From Noviherbaspirillum sp. Root189 (lineage in GTDB: Bacteria; Pseudomonadota; Gammaproteobacteria; Burkholderiales; Burkholderiaceae_D), in the NCBI RefSeq assembly GCF_001428545.1, contig NZ_LMHZ01000007.1, positions 1-64,000 of the forward strand: a stretch of 64,000 nucleotides of DNA, in the 5' to 3' direction. The notes beneath the pieces are model-generated. The model had not been told where the DNA came from. It made no database searches and was given only the letters and a program-made list of their open reading frames with translations. Numbering within the stretch: the first letter of the stretch is position 1; each line of letters opens with the position of its first letter. Below, in pieces: positions 1-9,586 of the stretch. The translations under genes were made by a program, and so were the position numbers.

Positions 1-1
1 C

Positions 2-328
2 GTCGAGCGTGGCCAGGTGCTGGCCAAGCCGGGTTCGATCAAGCCGCACAAGCACTTTACCGGCGAGATCTACGTGCTGTCGAAGGATGAAGGTGGCCGT
101 CACACCCCGTTCTTCAACAACTACCGTCCGCAGTTTTACTTCCGCACGACAGACGTCACCGGCGCGATCGAGCTGCCAGCGGACAAAGAGATGGTTATGC
201 CAGGCGACAACGTGTCGATCACAGTCAAGCTGATCAACCCGATCGCGATGGAAGAGGGTCTGCGCTTTGCGATCCGTGAAGGCGGCCGTACCGTCGGCGC
301 CGGCGTCGTCGCCAAGATCATTGAGTAA
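2..328 (+). CDS. tuf: Elongation factor Tu, C-terminal part (5' end outside window)
   Basis: Reading frame 2 is open from the window edge to a TAA at 326-328 and encodes about 108 residues of the last beta-barrel domain of EF-Tu. Segments such as [30 protein letters not shown] and the ending [14 protein letters not shown] are typical. EF-Tu carries aminoacyl-tRNA to the ribosome as a GTP complex; the GTPase domain is not in the window. Its place directly before rpsJ fits the usual fusA-tuf-rpsJ order (the str operon end). The gene is cut by the window edge and is not a pseudogene on this evidence. Confidence 0.97.
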   Translation, partial: VERGQVLAKPGSIKPHKHFTGEIYVLSKDEGGRHTPFFNNYRPQFYFRTTDVTGAIELPADKEMVMPGDNVSITVKLINPIAMEEGLRFAIREGGRTVGAGVVAKIIE

Positions 329-367
329 TCTCTGAGTCGGATTTTTATCGCTCTTTGACTAAACACT

Positions 368-400
368 GCCGCGGGCCATGCCGCCCGCGGCTCGCTCTTT
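368..400 (+). terminator. GC-rich hairpin between tuf and rpsJ, possible leaky terminator
   Basis: Arms GCCGCGGGC (368-376) and GCCCGCGGC (383-391) pair perfectly around a 6-base loop and are followed by TCGCTCTTTT. The T-run is short and interrupted, so this may attenuate rather than stop transcription. It lies 40 bases after the tuf stop and just before the rpsJ ribosome binding site (AAGGA, about 402-406). Confidence 0.5.
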
Positions 401-412
401 TAAGGAACTAAA

Positions 413-724
413 ATGCAAACCCAAAAAATCCGTATTCGCCTGAAGGCCTTCGATTATCGTCTGATCGATCAGTCCGCCCTCGAAATCGTCGACACCGCAA
501 AGCGTACCGGGGCAGTCGTCAAAGGTCCGGTTCCCCTGCCGACACGTATCCAGCGTTTCGACATCCTGCGTTCCCCGCACGTCAACAAGACATCGCGCGA
601 CCAGTTCGAGATCCGGACCCATCAGCGTCTGATGGACATCGTCGACCCAACTGACAAGACCGTTGACGCGTTGATGAAGCTGGACCTCCCGGCAGGTGTG
701 GAAGTCGAAATCAAACTTCAGTAA
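413..724 (+). CDS. rpsJ: 30S ribosomal protein S10
   Basis: A 103-residue protein, the normal length for S10, with the conserved [14 protein letters not shown] start and the [20 protein letters not shown] block. S10 is part of the 30S head and, as NusE, also joins NusB in antitermination. Here it sits apart from the rest of the S10 operon: 84 bases follow tuf and about 180 bases precede rplC, and the second gap has its own promoter. S10 may therefore be transcribed mainly with tuf. Confidence 0.98.
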   Translation: MQTQKIRIRLKAFDYRLIDQSALEIVDTAKRTGAVVKGPVPLPTRIQRFDILRSPHVNKTSRDQFEIRTHQRLMDIVDPTDKTVDALMKLDLPAGVEVEIKLQ

Positions 725-779
725 AAACCGAGAAACACGTTGTAACCTCGCACATACCACAATTTTCTAATTTGGTGGG

Positions 780-808
780 TTGTGTGATAAAAAAACGCGG
801 GTTATAAT
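780..808 (+). promoter_or_regulatory. Sigma70-type promoter upstream of rplC
   Basis: A -35 box TTGTGT (780-785) and a perfect -10 box TATAAT (803-808) are separated by 17 bases. It lies between rpsJ and rplC and would start the L3-S17 transcript downstream of rpsJ. It is one of the best matches to the consensus in the window; activity is inferred. Confidence 0.72.
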
Positions 809-819
809 GCTCGGCTTCG

Positions 820-848
820 GTATTGGCGCGGAGACTCCGTGCCAATAC
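820..848 (+). promoter_or_regulatory. Hairpin in the rplC mRNA leader
   Basis: The arms GTATTGGC (820-827) and GCCAATAC (841-848) pair perfectly, with an inner CGG/CCG continuation. The hairpin would lie a few bases into the transcript from the 780-808 promoter and about 55 bases before the rplC start. A ribosomal-protein binding leader is possible, by analogy with the L4-controlled S10 leader of enterobacteria, but no L4 motif was established. Confidence 0.5.
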
Positions 849-904
849 GTTTTAGTTGTACAAACATCAGCCCTGCCCAATCGTAGGTGGGAATGGAGAA
901 AACA

Positions 905-1561
905 ATGAGCCTAGGCCTTGTTGGTCGCAAGGTTGGAATGATGCGCATCTTCACGGATGACGGGGATACAATCCCAGTCACTGTGCTCGACGTATCCAAC
1001 AACCGTGTGACACAAATCAAAACTGCTGAAACAGACGGTTATTCCGCTGTTCAGGTCACTTATGGTCAGCGCCGTGCATCGCGGGTTAATAAAGCCGCAG
1101 CCGGTCACCTCGCAAAAGCAGGTGTTGAAGCAGGTACCGTCCTTAAAGAATTCCGTATCGACGCTGCAAAGGCTTCCGAGCTGAAGGCAGGCGACACTAT
1201 CGCCGTCAGCTTGTTTGAAGCTGGTCAGAAAGTGGACGTGCAAGGCGTGTCAATCGGTAAGGGTTACGCCGGTACGATCAAGCGTTATAACTTTGCTTCA
1301 GGTCGTGCAACGCACGGTAACTCCCGCTCGCACAACGTGCCAGGTTCCATTGGTATGGCGCAGGATCCGGGTCGTGTTTTCCCGGGTAAGCGTATGACCG
1401 GTCACTTGGGTGACGTTACCACTACCGTTCAGAACCTCGAAATCGCACGCGTTGACGCAGAGCGTCAATTGCTGATGGTCAAGGGTGCTGTCCCAGGCGC
1501 GAAAAATGGTCAAGTGATCGTTCTTCCAGCTGTCAAAGTCAAAGCAAAGAAGGGAGCCTAA
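905..1561 (+). CDS. rplC: 50S ribosomal protein L3
   Basis: A 218-residue L3, an early-assembly 50S protein near the peptidyl transferase centre. Conserved parts include [18 protein letters not shown] at the start and [18 protein letters not shown] in the loop that reaches the catalytic centre. The ATG at 905 was chosen because it is preceded at six bases by GGAG and matches the usual MSLGL start; an in-frame GTG (887) and ATG (893) upstream would add a non-family N-terminus. It is the first gene after the promoter and leader at 780-848, and rplD follows after 3 bases. Confidence 0.98.
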   Translation: MSLGLVGRKVGMMRIFTDDGDTIPVTVLDVSNNRVTQIKTAETDGYSAVQVTYGQRRASRVNKAAAGHLAKAGVEAGTVLKEFRIDAAKASELKAGDTIAVSLFEAGQKVDVQGVSIGKGYAGTIKRYNFASGRATHGNSRSHNVPGSIGMAQDPGRVFPGKRMTGHLGDVTTTVQNLEIARVDAERQLLMVKGAVPGAKNGQVIVLPAVKVKAKKGA

Positions 1562-1564
1562 ACG

Positions 1565-2185
1565 ATGGAACTGAAGCTCCTGAACGACCAAGGTCAAGCC
1601 GCATCGAACGTTGCTGCGCCAGACACCATTTTTGGTCGCGACTACAACGAAGCGCTCATTCACCAAGTCGTCGTTGCTTATCAGGCAAACGCTCGCAGCG
1701 GAAACCGTAAGCAAAAAGACCGTGAAGAGGTCAGCCACACCACCAAGAAGCCTTGGCGTCAAAAAGGCACAGGCCGTGCTCGCGCTGGTATGTCCTCCTC
1801 GCCGCTGTGGCGCGGAGGCGGTCGTATCTTCCCGAACTCGCCTGACGAGAACTTTTCGCACAAGGTCAACAAAAAGATGTATCGCGCAGGTCTTTGCTCG
1901 ATCCTCTCCCAGTTGGCACGTGAAGGTCGCCTGTCGGTAATCGAGAATCTTTCGGTCGATGCGCCTAAAACCAAGCTGCTGGCGCAAAAACTGAAAGGCA
2001 TGGGCCTGGAGTCCGTGCTCGTCATTACTGATAACCTCGACGAAAACCTCTTGCTCGCATCGCGCAATCTGCCGAACGTGCTGGTCGTCGAGCCGCGTCA
2101 TGCCGATCCTGTCTCGCTGGTGTTCTACAAGAAGGTCTTGATCACCAAGCCGGCATTGGCAAAGATTGAGGAGATGCTGGCATGA
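1565..2185 (+). CDS. rplD: 50S ribosomal protein L4
   Basis: A 206-residue L4. The central region, residues about 40-100, is the conserved basic loop that lines the exit tunnel, with [15 protein letters not shown] and [11 protein letters not shown]. In enterobacteria L4 also represses its own operon at the leader and at translation level, which makes the structured leader before rplC worth testing. The stop overlaps the rplW start by four bases (ATGA), implying translational coupling. Confidence 0.98.
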   Translation: MELKLLNDQGQAASNVAAPDTIFGRDYNEALIHQVVVAYQANARSGNRKQKDREEVSHTTKKPWRQKGTGRARAGMSSSPLWRGGGRIFPNSPDENFSHKVNKKMYRAGLCSILSQLAREGRLSVIENLSVDAPKTKLLAQKLKGMGLESVLVITDNLDENLLLASRNLPNVLVVEPRHADPVSLVFYKKVLITKPALAKIEEMLA

Positions 2186-2499
2186 ACGCAAATGTAAAGC
2201 ATAGCGAAGAGCGTCTGATGAAAGTGCTGCTGGCCCCGGTTATCTCGGAAAAGGCAACCTTCGTCGCTGAGAAAAACGAGCAAGTAGTTTTCCGTGTAAT
2301 GCCTGACGCAACCAAGCTGGAAATCAAAGCTGCTGTTGAGTTGCTGTTCAAGGTGCAAGTGGAGTCGGTCCAGGTGTTGAATCGCCAGGGCAAGCAAAAG
2401 CGCGCAGGTCGTTTCACCGGTCGCCGCAACCATGTGCGCCAGGCTTACGTGTGCCTGAAGCCAGGCCAGGAAATCAACTTCACCGAGGAGGCTAAATAA
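2182..2499 (+). CDS. rplW: 50S ribosomal protein L23
   Basis: A 105-residue L23, which lies at the polypeptide exit site and is the docking point for trigger factor and SRP. The [24 protein letters not shown] start is typical, as is the [16 protein letters not shown] end. It overlaps rplD by four bases and shares one base with rplB (TAATG), so rplD-rplW-rplB are tightly coupled. Confidence 0.98.
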   Translation: MNANVKHSEERLMKVLLAPVISEKATFVAEKNEQVVFRVMPDATKLEIKAAVELLFKVQVESVQVLNRQGKQKRAGRFTGRRNHVRQAYVCLKPGQEINFTEEAK

Positions 2500-3326
2500 T
2501 GGCACTCGTGAAAATGAAACCGACGTCGGCCGGTCGCCGCGGTATGGTCAAGGTCGTTAATCCCGACCTGTATAAAGGCCGTCCGTTCGCCGCTCTCGTC
2601 GAAAAGAAGTCCAAATCTGCCGGTCGCAACAATAACGGGCACATTACCACTCGTCACATCGGCGGCGGTCATAAGCACCACTATCGTGTGATCGACTTCC
2701 GTCGCAACAAGGACGGCATCGCGGCTAAGGTCGAACGTATCGAATACGACCCGAACCGTAGTGCGCACATCGCCCTCCTGTGCTACGCCGACGGCGAGCG
2801 CCAGTACATCATCGCCCCGAAGGGCGTTGCTGTCGGTGATCAGTTGATGAACGGCGCTGAAGCGCCGATCAAAGCTGGTAACTGCCTGCCGATCCGCAAT
2901 ATCCCGGTTGGCACGACCATGCACTGTGTTGAAATGCTGCCCGGCAAGGGCGCCCAGATGGCGCGTACCGCTGGCGCTGGTGTTGTGCTGATGGCTCGCG
3001 AAGGCACCTACGCCCAGGTTCGCCTGCGCTCAGGTGAAGTCCGCCGCGTTCATATCGAGTGCCGTGCAACAGTCGGTGAAGTCGGTAACGGCGAGCACAA
3101 CCTCCGCAAGATCGGTAAAGCCGGTGCAATGCGTTGGCGCGGTGTCCGCCCGACCGTCCGCGGTGTTGTGATGAACCCAATCGACCACCCGCATGGTGGT
3201 GGTGAAGGTCGTACAGCAGCGGGTCGTCATCCGGTGTCGCCGTGGGGCCAGCAGACCAAGGGCAAGAAGACGCGTCGTAACAAGCGTACGACTTCGATGA
3301 TCGTCTCACGCCGTGGCAAGAAATAA
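2499..3326 (+). CDS. rplB: 50S ribosomal protein L2
   Basis: A 275-residue L2, required for subunit joining and for the peptidyl transferase centre. The conserved C-terminal block [14 protein letters not shown] carries the histidine implicated in the catalytic region, and [19 protein letters not shown] closes the basic tail. The start codon shares its A with the rplW stop. Length and motifs are normal for the family. Confidence 0.99.
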   Translation: MALVKMKPTSAGRRGMVKVVNPDLYKGRPFAALVEKKSKSAGRNNNGHITTRHIGGGHKHHYRVIDFRRNKDGIAAKVERIEYDPNRSAHIALLCYADGERQYIIAPKGVAVGDQLMNGAEAPIKAGNCLPIRNIPVGTTMHCVEMLPGKGAQMARTAGAGVVLMAREGTYAQVRLRSGEVRRVHIECRATVGEVGNGEHNLRKIGKAGAMRWRGVRPTVRGVVMNPIDHPHGGGEGRTAAGRHPVSPWGQQTKGKKTRRNKRTTSMIVSRRGKK

Positions 3327-3336
3327 GGGGTAACAC

Positions 3337-3612
3337 ATGACACGTTCATTGAAAAAAGGGCCGTTTTGTGACGCCCACCTGATCAAGAAAGTCGAAGCCG
3401 CGCAAGCGACGAAAGACAAAAAGCCGATCAAAACCTGGTCCCGTCGTTCGACCATCATGCCGGATTTCATTGGCTTGACGATCGCAGTACACAATGGCAA
3501 GCAGCACGTGCCGGTTTATGTGTCTGAAAACATGGTCGGTCACAAGCTCGGCGAATTTGCGCTGACCCGTACGTTCAAGGGTCACGCCGCCGATAAAAAG
3601 GCTAAGAAATAA
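3337..3612 (+). CDS. rpsS: 30S ribosomal protein S19
   Basis: A 91-residue S19 of the 30S head, contacting S13 and the A-site tRNA region. The family start [14 protein letters not shown] and the [23 protein letters not shown] block are present. It follows rplB after 10 bases and precedes rplV, the standard order. Confidence 0.98.
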   Translation: MTRSLKKGPFCDAHLIKKVEAAQATKDKKPIKTWSRRSTIMPDFIGLTIAVHNGKQHVPVYVSENMVGHKLGEFALTRTFKGHAADKKAKK

Positions 3613-3621
3613 GGTGCGATG

Positions 3622-3951
3622 ATGGAAACTAAAGCTATCCTCCGCGGCGCACGCCTGTCGGAACAGAAAGGTCGCCTCGTTGCGGATCTGATTCGCGGCA
3701 AGAAAGTCGACCAAGCGTTGAACATCCTGGCATTCAGCCCGAAAAAAGGTGCAGTCATTATTAAGCAGGTACTCGAGTCCGCAATCGCGAACGCTGAGCA
3801 CAATGACGGCGCCGACATTGACGAACTGAAGGTCAAGACGATCTACGTCGAAAAAGGTGCGGTCCTGAAGCGCTTCATCGCGCGTGCAAAAGGCCGTGGT
3901 GATCGCATCTCGAAGCAGACCTGTCACATCTACGTGACTGTCGGTAACTAA
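3622..3951 (+). CDS. rplV: 50S ribosomal protein L22
   Basis: A 109-residue L22, whose beta-hairpin lines the nascent-chain tunnel. The [20 protein letters not shown] start and the ending [16 protein letters not shown] are family-like. Two adjacent ATG codons (3619 and 3622) are possible; the second gives better spacing from the AAGG at 3611-3614 and the usual METKA start. Confidence 0.97.
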   Translation: METKAILRGARLSEQKGRLVADLIRGKKVDQALNILAFSPKKGAVIIKQVLESAIANAEHNDGADIDELKVKTIYVEKGAVLKRFIARAKGRGDRISKQTCHIYVTVGN

Positions 3952-3960
3952 GGAGTCACG

Positions 3961-4797
3961 ATGGGACAGAAAATTCACCCAACCGGTTTCCGTCTTTCGG
4001 TTACACGTAACTGGGGTTCCCGCTGGTATGCTGGCAATAGCAACTTTGCCACCATGCTGAACGAAGACCTGGACGTTCGTGCCTACCTGAAGAAGAAACT
4101 GAAGAACGCTTCGGTCGGTCGCGTCGTTATCGAGCGTCCGGCGAAGAACGCGCGCATCACCATATTCAGCTCCCGTCCGGGAGTTGTAATCGGCAAGAAG
4201 GGCGAGGACATCGAAGTTTTGAAGTCTGACCTGACTAAGCTGATGGGCGTGCCTGTTCACGTCAATATCGAAGAAATTCGCAAGCCGGAAGTTGATGCAC
4301 AGTTGATCGCCGATTCAATCGCGCAACAACTGGAAAAGCGCATCATGTTCCGCCGTGCGATGAAGCGTGCGATGCAGAATGCAATGCGCCTTGGTGCACA
4401 AGGCATCAAGATCATGTCCTCTGGCCGTCTGAACGGAATCGAGATCGCCCGTAAAGAATGGTACCGCGAAGGTCGTGTGCCTCTGCACACACTCCGTGCT
4501 GACATCGATTATGGTTTCGGCGAAGCAGAAACAACCTACGGCATCATCGGTATCAAGGTCTGGGTCTACAAAGGCGATCGACTCGCTAGCGGCGAAGCTC
4601 CAACCATCGAGACGCCAGCCGACGACGACAAGAAGCGTCGTGGTCCGCGTCGTGACGATGGTAAGCCGGGCGGCCGCCCGCGTCCCAGGAAGCCTGAAGG
4701 CTCCGATGGAGCCCCGGGCACCAAACCGGCTGCCACGCGCGTTCGTGCCCCTAAGAAGGCTGAAGGCGCAGCACCGGCTGAGAAAGCAGGAGAATAA
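3961..4797 (+). CDS. rpsC: 30S ribosomal protein S3, with long basic C-terminal tail
   Basis: A 278-residue S3. Residues 1 to about 215 hold the N-terminal part ([12 protein letters not shown]), the type II KH domain with [17 protein letters not shown], and the C-terminal domain ending near [14 protein letters not shown]3 sits at the mRNA entry channel and takes part in helicase activity. The last 60 or so residues are a low-complexity tail rich in K, R, P, G and A, longer than in the 233-residue E. coli protein. The start follows the rplV stop after nine bases. Confidence 0.98.
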   Translation: MGQKIHPTGFRLSVTRNWGSRWYAGNSNFATMLNEDLDVRAYLKKKLKNASVGRVVIERPAKNARITIFSSRPGVVIGKKGEDIEVLKSDLTKLMGVPVHVNIEEIRKPEVDAQLIADSIAQQLEKRIMFRRAMKRAMQNAMRLGAQGIKIMSSGRLNGIEIARKEWYREGRVPLHTLRADIDYGFGEAETTYGIIGIKVWVYKGDRLASGEAPTIETPADDDKKRRGPRRDDGKPGGRPRPRKPEGSDGAPGTKPAATRVRAPKKAEGAAPAEKAGE

Positions 4798-4799
4798 TC

Positions 4800-5219
4800 A
4801 TGCTGCAACCAGCACGCAGAAAATATCGTAAAGAGCAAAAAGGCCGCAACAAGGGCATTTCGCACGAGCGCGGCACCGCCGTTTCGTTCGGCGAATTTGG
4901 CCTTAAAGCGGTCGGTCGCGGCCGTATCACGGCCCGCCAAATTGAGGCGGCGCGTCGTGCAATGACACGTCACATCAAGCGTGGCGGTCGTATCTGGATC
5001 CGCATTTTCCCGGACAAGCCGATTTCCAATAAGCCTGCTGAAGTGCGTATGGGTAACGGTAAGGGTAACCCGGAGTACTACGTGGCTGAAATCCAGCCGG
5101 GTAAAGTGCTGTATGAGATGGACGGCGTTGATGAAGCGCTGGCACGCGAGGCGTTCCGCCTGGCAGCTGCCAAGTTGCCACTGTCGACGACATTCGTGAT
5201 CCGTCAAGTCGGCCAATAA
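4800..5219 (+). CDS. rplP: 50S ribosomal protein L16
   Basis: A 139-residue L16, which binds near the A-site tRNA elbow. Conserved blocks are [19 protein letters not shown], the [16 protein letters not shown] region and [20 protein letters not shown]. Only two bases separate it from the rpsC stop, and rpmC follows after 12 bases. Confidence 0.98.
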   Translation: MLQPARRKYRKEQKGRNKGISHERGTAVSFGEFGLKAVGRGRITARQIEAARRAMTRHIKRGGRIWIRIFPDKPISNKPAEVRMGNGKGNPEYYVAEIQPGKVLYEMDGVDEALAREAFRLAAAKLPLSTTFVIRQVGQ

Positions 5220-5231
5220 GAGGAGTGAAAC

Positions 5232-5423
5232 ATGAAAGCATCTGAACTCCGCGGCAAGGATGAGGCGGCTCTGCAAAAAGAGCTTAACGAGTTGCTCAAG
5301 GCGCAATTCGGTCTGCGTATGCAAATTGCAACGCAGCAGCTGAACAACACCGCTCAACTCAAAAAGGTGCGTCGCGACATCGCACGCGTCAAAACCGTCA
5401 TGAATCAGAAGGACGCCAAGTAA
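5232..5423 (+). CDS. rpmC: 50S ribosomal protein L29
   Basis: A 63-residue L29, a two-helix protein at the exit-tunnel rim next to L23. It begins [18 protein letters not shown] and ends in a basic helix with [14 protein letters not shown]. It shares one base with rpsQ (TAATG). Confidence 0.97.
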   Translation: MKASELRGKDEAALQKELNELLKAQFGLRMQIATQQLNNTAQLKKVRRDIARVKTVMNQKDAK

Positions 5424-5695
5424 TGAACGATCAAGTGAAACAGTCGCTTAAGCGCACGCTGATTGGCAAGGTGGTCTCTGACAAGATGGATAAGACTGTG
5501 ACCGTTCTGGTCGAGCGTCGCGTCAAGCACCCGCTATATGGCAAGATTGTTGTGCGTTCAAACAAGTATCACGCGCACGACGAAGCAAACCAGGCGAAAG
5601 AAGGCGATACCGTTGAAATTCAAGAAGGTCGTCCGATTTCCAAGACAAAGGCATGGTCGGTTACACGTGTGGTGCAAGTCGCACAGATCGTCTAA
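5423..5695 (+). CDS. rpsQ: 30S ribosomal protein S17
   Basis: A 90-residue S17, an OB-fold primary 16S rRNA binder. Typical segments are [20 protein letters not shown] and [19 protein letters not shown]. It is the last gene of the S10-type block; a 260-base non-coding gap follows instead of the short gap usual before rplN. Confidence 0.98.
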   Translation: MNDQVKQSLKRTLIGKVVSDKMDKTVTVLVERRVKHPLYGKIVVRSNKYHAHDEANQAKEGDTVEIQEGRPISKTKAWSVTRVVQVAQIV

Positions 5696-5713
5696 TTTGC
5701 CTGTTTTTAGTTG

Positions 5714-5749
5714 TTGCGAGCCCGGCGTTATGCTGTCATAATGCTGGGC
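5714..5749 (+). promoter_or_regulatory. Promoter overlapping a 13-bp hairpin, upstream of rplN
   Basis: A -35 box TTGCGA (5714-5719), 17-base spacer and -10 box CATAAT (5737-5742) form a plausible promoter for the spc block. The -10 lies in the right arm of an inverted repeat, GCCCGGCGTTATG (5720-5732) and CATAATGCTGGGC (5737-5749), that pairs over 13 positions (two as G-U in RNA) around the loop CTGT. In RNA read through from rpsQ it would fold 25 bases after that gene's stop. No T-run follows, so it is not a standard terminator. The remaining bases up to 5955 are non-coding and otherwise unremarkable. Confidence 0.6.
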
Positions 5750-5955
5750 TTGGTTCACACAAAGTCATTTGGCGAGGATCAAAGGAAGTGCCCTGCAGTT
5801 CGAAAAGTTCGCGCAGTAGCAATTTGACTGTGCTGCAGTAGTTTTTGTAACCGTCCACCTAATCGGCGCGGCTTTGCTAAGTCGGCTGACAGGACCAAGA
5901 CTGACCGCAAACCCGCGTTGGGCGGAGAGCGGATTAAGTTGGGAAAGAAAATACT

Positions 5956-6324
5956 ATGATTCAAACTGAAAGCCGGCTCGAAGTAGCCGACAACACGGGT
6001 GCGCGTGAAGTCATGTGCATTAAGGTGCTGGGTGGTTCCAAGCGCCGTTATGCCAGCATTGGCGATGTCATCAAGGTCACGGTGAAATCCGCCGCGCCGC
6101 GTGGTCGTGTCAAAAAAGGCGAAATCTATAACGCCGTGGTCGTTCGTACAGCCAAGGGTGTGCGCCGCCAGGATGGTTCGCTGGTTAAATTCGATGGCAA
6201 CGCAGCAGTGTTGCTGAATGCCAAGCTTGAGCCGATCGGCACACGCATTTTCGGGCCGGTAACGCGGGAGTTGCGTACCGAGCGTTTCATGAAGATCGTG
6301 TCGCTCGCGCCTGAAGTTCTGTAA
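5956..6324 (+). CDS. rplN: 50S ribosomal protein L14
   Basis: A 122-residue L14, found at the subunit interface and the docking site of the silencing factor Rsf[28 protein letters not shown] and the ending [11 protein letters not shown] are diagnostic. It is the first gene of the spc-type block and is preceded by its own non-coding leader of about 200 bases. Confidence 0.98.
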   Translation: MIQTESRLEVADNTGAREVMCIKVLGGSKRRYASIGDVIKVTVKSAAPRGRVKKGEIYNAVVVRTAKGVRRQDGSLVKFDGNAAVLLNAKLEPIGTRIFGPVTRELRTERFMKIVSLAPEVL

Positions 6325-6333
6325 GGAGTCGTC

Positions 6334-6648
6334 ATGGATAAGATTCGGAAAAACGACGAAGTCATCGTCCTGGCCGGTAAGGATAAGGGCAAGCGCGGAG
6401 TGGTTGCGCAACGCGTTGATGCCAACTACATCGTGGTAGAAGGCGTAAACGTTGCTAAAAAAGCGACCAAGCCAAACCCGATGACCGGTACAACTGGCGG
6501 CATCGTCGACAAACTGATGCCAATTCACGTGTCCAACGTTGCATTGTTCAATGCTGCGACTGGCAAGGCAGATCGCGTAGGCTTTAAGGATGTGGACGGT
6601 AAGAAAGTCCGCATTTACAAGTCGAACGGCGAAGTCGTTAAGGTGTAA
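6334..6648 (+). CDS. rplX: 50S ribosomal protein L24
   Basis: A 104-residue L24 with the KOW motif near the start ([18 protein letters not shown]). It is an assembly initiator of the 50S subunit and binds the 5' part of 23S rRNA. Standard position between rplN and rplE, with gaps of nine and six bases. Confidence 0.98.
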   Translation: MDKIRKNDEVIVLAGKDKGKRGVVAQRVDANYIVVEGVNVAKKATKPNPMTGTTGGIVDKLMPIHVSNVALFNAATGKADRVGFKDVDGKKVRIYKSNGEVVKV

Positions 6649-6654
6649 GACATC

Positions 6655-7194
6655 ATGGCCCGTCTCCAACAATTTTATAAAGAAAAAGTCGTCGCCGACC
6701 TGACCAGCAAATTTGGTTACAAGTCTGTGATGGAAGTCCCGCGCCTGACCAAGATCACCCTGAATATGGGTCTTTCGGAAGCAGTGGCGGACAAGAAGAT
6801 CATCGAACACGCAGTTGGCGATCTGACAAAGATCGCTGGACAGAAGCCGGTGGTTACCAAGGCCCGTAAAGCGATCGCTGGATTTAAGATCCGCGAAGGC
6901 TATCCGATCGGCTGCATGGTGACCCTCCGCGGCGCGCGTATGTACGAATTCCTGGATCGCCTTATCACTGTCGCGCTGCCGCGCGTTCGTGACTTCCGTG
7001 GTGTCTCCGGTCGTGCGTTTGATGGTCGTGGTAACTACAACATCGGTGTGAAAGAGCAGATCATTTTCCCCGAAATTGAGTACGACAAGATCGACGCGCT
7101 GCGTGGTATGAATATCAGCATCACCACGACTGCGAAGACCGACGACGAAGCGAAAGCTCTGCTCGCCGCATTTAAATTCCCGTTCAGAAACTGA
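6655..7194 (+). CDS. rplE: 50S ribosomal protein L5
   Basis: A 179-residue L5, the 5S rRNA binder of the central protuberance. Typical segments are [40 protein letters not shown] and [21 protein letters not shown]. Full length and in the usual place before rpsN. Confidence 0.99.
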   Translation: MARLQQFYKEKVVADLTSKFGYKSVMEVPRLTKITLNMGLSEAVADKKIIEHAVGDLTKIAGQKPVVTKARKAIAGFKIREGYPIGCMVTLRGARMYEFLDRLITVALPRVRDFRGVSGRAFDGRGNYNIGVKEQIIFPEIEYDKIDALRGMNISITTTAKTDDEAKALLAAFKFPFRN

Positions 7195-7201
7195 GGATGC
7201 C

Positions 7202-7507
7202 ATGGCAAAACTGGCACTGATTAACCGTGAACAAAAGCGCGCTGACCTGGTAAAGAAATACGCCGGCAAGCGTGCCGAGTTGAAGGCAATCATCGATGAT
7301 CAAACCAAATCGGAAGAAGAGCGCTATGAGGCGCGCCTGAAGTTGCAGGCGCTGCCGCGCAACGCGAACCCGACTCGTCAGCGCAATCGTTGTGCGTTGA
7401 CAGGTCGTCCGCGTGGCACCTTCCGCAAGTTCGGTTTGGCGCGTACAAAGATCCGTGAAATCGCCATGCGCGGCGAAATCCCGGGCATCACTAAAGCTAG
7501 CTGGTAA
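7202..7507 (+). CDS. rpsN: 30S ribosomal protein S14, zinc-free type
   Basis: A 101-residue S14. Only one cysteine is present, in [21 protein letters not shown], so the CxxC pairs of the zinc-binding form are missing and this is the long C-minus type common in proteobacteria. S14 completes the 30S head next to S3 and S10. Confidence 0.98.
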   Translation: MAKLALINREQKRADLVKKYAGKRAELKAIIDDQTKSEEERYEARLKLQALPRNANPTRQRNRCALTGRPRGTFRKFGLARTKIREIAMRGEIPGITKASW

Positions 7508-7521
7508 TAGGAGAACAAGCA

Positions 7522-7917
7522 ATGAGTATGAGCGATCCTATCGCCGATATGCTGACCCGCATTCGCAACGCCCAGGGCGTTCAGAAGACAACGGTTGCAA
7601 TGCCGTCGTCCAAAGTCAAGGTGGCGATTGCCAACGTCCTCAAGGACGAGGGTTACATCGAAGACTTCGCGGTATCCGAAGCAGAAGGCAAGGCTGAATT
7701 GAAAATTGGCCTGAAATATTATGCTGGCCGTCCCGTTATCGAGCGCCTTGAGCGTGTGTCCCGCCCTGGCCTTCGTATCTATAAGGGTAAGGATGACATT
7801 CCGAGCGTAATGAACGGCCTTGGTGTGGCAATCGTCTCCACGCCTAAGGGTGTGATGACAGACCGCAAAGCACGCGCAACCGGTGTCGGTGGCGAAGTGA
7901 TTTGCTACGTGGCCTAA
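7522..7917 (+). CDS. rpsH: 30S ribosomal protein S8
   Basis: A 131-residue S8, a primary 16S rRNA binder; in E. coli it represses the spc operon at rplE. It contains [15 protein letters not shown] and [27 protein letters not shown] at 7509-7513 favours the ATG at 7522 over a second ATG at 7528, giving an MSMSDP start. Confidence 0.98.
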   Translation: MSMSDPIADMLTRIRNAQGVQKTTVAMPSSKVKVAIANVLKDEGYIEDFAVSEAEGKAELKIGLKYYAGRPVIERLERVSRPGLRIYKGKDDIPSVMNGLGVAIVSTPKGVMTDRKARATGVGGEVICYVA

Positions 7918-7927
7918 GGAGTGCAAG

Positions 7928-8461
7928 ATGTCTCGTGTAGGTAAAATGCCCATCGCACTTCCGGCAGGTGTGGAAGTGACGATCGCTGCAGACAGAATTA
8001 CTGTCAAGGGTTCTCTTGGAACCCTGTCCATGCCATTGAATGGGCTGGTCAAAGTAGTAAACGAAAACAACACGCTGTTGTTCTCGCCAGCTGATGAAAC
8101 TCGTGAAGCGAACGCCATGTCGGGAACGCTGCGTGCACTGGTGAACAACATGGTGAACGGCGTAACGAAGGGTTTCGAAAGGAAGCTGTCTCTTGTCGGC
8201 GTGGGATATCGTGCCCAGGCTCAAGGCGACAAGTTGAACCTGTCGCTCGGCTTCTCGCATCCGGTCGTTCATCAGATGCCTGCCGGTGTGAAATGCGAAA
8301 CACCATCACAGACCGAGATCGTGATCAAGGGCGTTGACAAGCAAAAGGTTGGTCAGACCGCTGCTGAAGTCCGTGCTTACCGCAGTCCTGAGCCTTACAA
8401 GGGCAAGGGCGTCCGTTATGTGGACGAAGTGGTCACGCTCAAAGAAACGAAGAAGAAGTAA
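7928..8461 (+). CDS. rplF: 50S ribosomal protein L6
   Basis: A 177-residue L6 with two related domains, near the GTPase-associated region. [18 protein letters not shown] opens the protein and [18 protein letters not shown] is the conserved C-terminal block. It follows rpsH after ten bases. Confidence 0.99.
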   Translation: MSRVGKMPIALPAGVEVTIAADRITVKGSLGTLSMPLNGLVKVVNENNTLLFSPADETREANAMSGTLRALVNNMVNGVTKGFERKLSLVGVGYRAQAQGDKLNLSLGFSHPVVHQMPAGVKCETPSQTEIVIKGVDKQKVGQTAAEVRAYRSPEPYKGKGVRYVDEVVTLKETKKK

Positions 8462-8472
8462 AGGGGTTGATC

Positions 8473-8835
8473 ATGGACAAGAAACAATCACGCCTGCGCC
8501 GCGCACGTCAGACACGTGCCAAGATTGCAGAGTTAAAGGTGAATCGCCTGGCCGTGCATCGCACCAACCTGCACATTTACGCGAACATCATCGGTCCGGA
8601 CGCCACTATATTGGCATCCGCGTCGACATTGGAAGCCGAAGTGCGCCAGGAGCTCGCTGGCAAGACAGGCAAAGGCGGCAACGCCGCTGCCGCTGCCTTG
8701 GTCGGCAAACGCGTTGCAGAGAAGGCTTTGAAGGCAGGTATCGCCGAAGTCGCATTCGACCGTTCCGGTTTCCGCTATCACGGCCGCGTTAAGGCAGTGG
8801 CAGAAGCGGCACGCGAAGCCGGTCTGAAGTTCTAA
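8473..8835 (+). CDS. rplR: 50S ribosomal protein L18
   Basis: A 120-residue L18, partner of L5 on 5S rRNA. The start [18 protein letters not shown] at the ATG 8473 is the family form; an in-frame TTG at 8467 would add two residues and is less likely. [26 protein letters not shown] is the conserved end. Confidence 0.98.
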   Translation: MDKKQSRLRRARQTRAKIAELKVNRLAVHRTNLHIYANIIGPDATILASASTLEAEVRQELAGKTGKGGNAAAAALVGKRVAEKALKAGIAEVAFDRSGFRYHGRVKAVAEAAREAGLKF

Positions 8836-8847
8836 GGAAAAATCGTC

Positions 8848-9369
8848 ATGGCAAAAATGCAAGCAAAGACGCCGCAAGGCGAAGAGCGCGACGACGGTAT
8901 GCGCGAAAAGATGATCGCGGTCAACCGTGTGACCAAAGTGGTCAAGGGCGGCCGTATCATGGGTTTCGCAGCGTTGGCAGTGGTCGGCGATGGTGATGGC
9001 CGCATCGGCATGGGCAAGGGCAAATCGAAAGAAGTGCCGGTCGCAGTGCAGAAAGCAATGGAAGAAGCCCGTCGCAAGATGATCAAGGTCACCTTGAAGA
9101 ACGGAACACTCCAGCACACCGTAACTGGCAAGCATGGCGCTTCGTCGGTCATGATTTCGCCGGCAAAAGACGGTACTGGCGTTATTGCTGGTGGCCCGAT
9201 GCGCGCAATCTTCGAAGTTATGGGCGTAACGAACGTGGTGGCAAAGTCGAACGGTTCGACCAACCCCTACAATATGGTCCGTGCTACGATCGACGGTCTG
9301 TCAAAAATGAATACTCCTTCCGAAATCGCTGCAAAGCGCGGTAAGTCGGTTGAAGAAATTCTGGGTTGA
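8848..9369 (+). CDS. rpsE: 30S ribosomal protein S5
   Basis: A 173-residue S5 involved in decoding fidelity at the mRNA entry site. The double-stranded RNA binding motif lies in the first half ([19 protein letters not shown]) and the second half carries [19 protein letters not shown]. Standard position between rplR and rpmD. Confidence 0.99.
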   Translation: MAKMQAKTPQGEERDDGMREKMIAVNRVTKVVKGGRIMGFAALAVVGDGDGRIGMGKGKSKEVPVAVQKAMEEARRKMIKVTLKNGTLQHTVTGKHGASSVMISPAKDGTGVIAGGPMRAIFEVMGVTNVVAKSNGSTNPYNMVRATIDGLSKMNTPSEIAAKRGKSVEEILG

Positions 9370-9379
9370 GGTGATCCGA

Positions 9380-9559
9380 ATGGCAAACACAATTAAAGTG
9401 AAACTGGTCAAGGGCCTAATCGGCACTCGCCAAGACCATCGCGCCACCGTGCGCGGCCTTGGGCTGCGTCGTGTGAATTCGGTATCGGAACTGCAAGACA
9501 CACCGTCCGTACGCGGCATGATCAACAAAGTTTCGTATCTCGTGAAAGTGGTTTCGTAA
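9380..9559 (+). CDS. rpmD: 50S ribosomal protein L30
   Basis: A 59-residue L30, the bacterial short form, with [20 protein letters not shown] and the ending [12 protein letters not shown]. The ATG at 9380 gives the standard length; an upstream in-frame start at 9350 would lie inside rpsE and is rejected. SD-like GAGGTGA precedes it. Confidence 0.97.
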   Translation: MANTIKVKLVKGLIGTRQDHRATVRGLGLRRVNSVSELQDTPSVRGMINKVSYLVKVVS

Positions 9560-9586
9560 GCCTAGCGCTTGCGAACGGAGCAAATC

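Noticed and set aside
1298-2191. Long open frame on the reverse strand opposite rplC-rplD
   Set aside because: It mirrors conserved ribosomal protein genes and has no family-like sequence. The same applies to reverse frames at 3346-4260 and 5779-7293.
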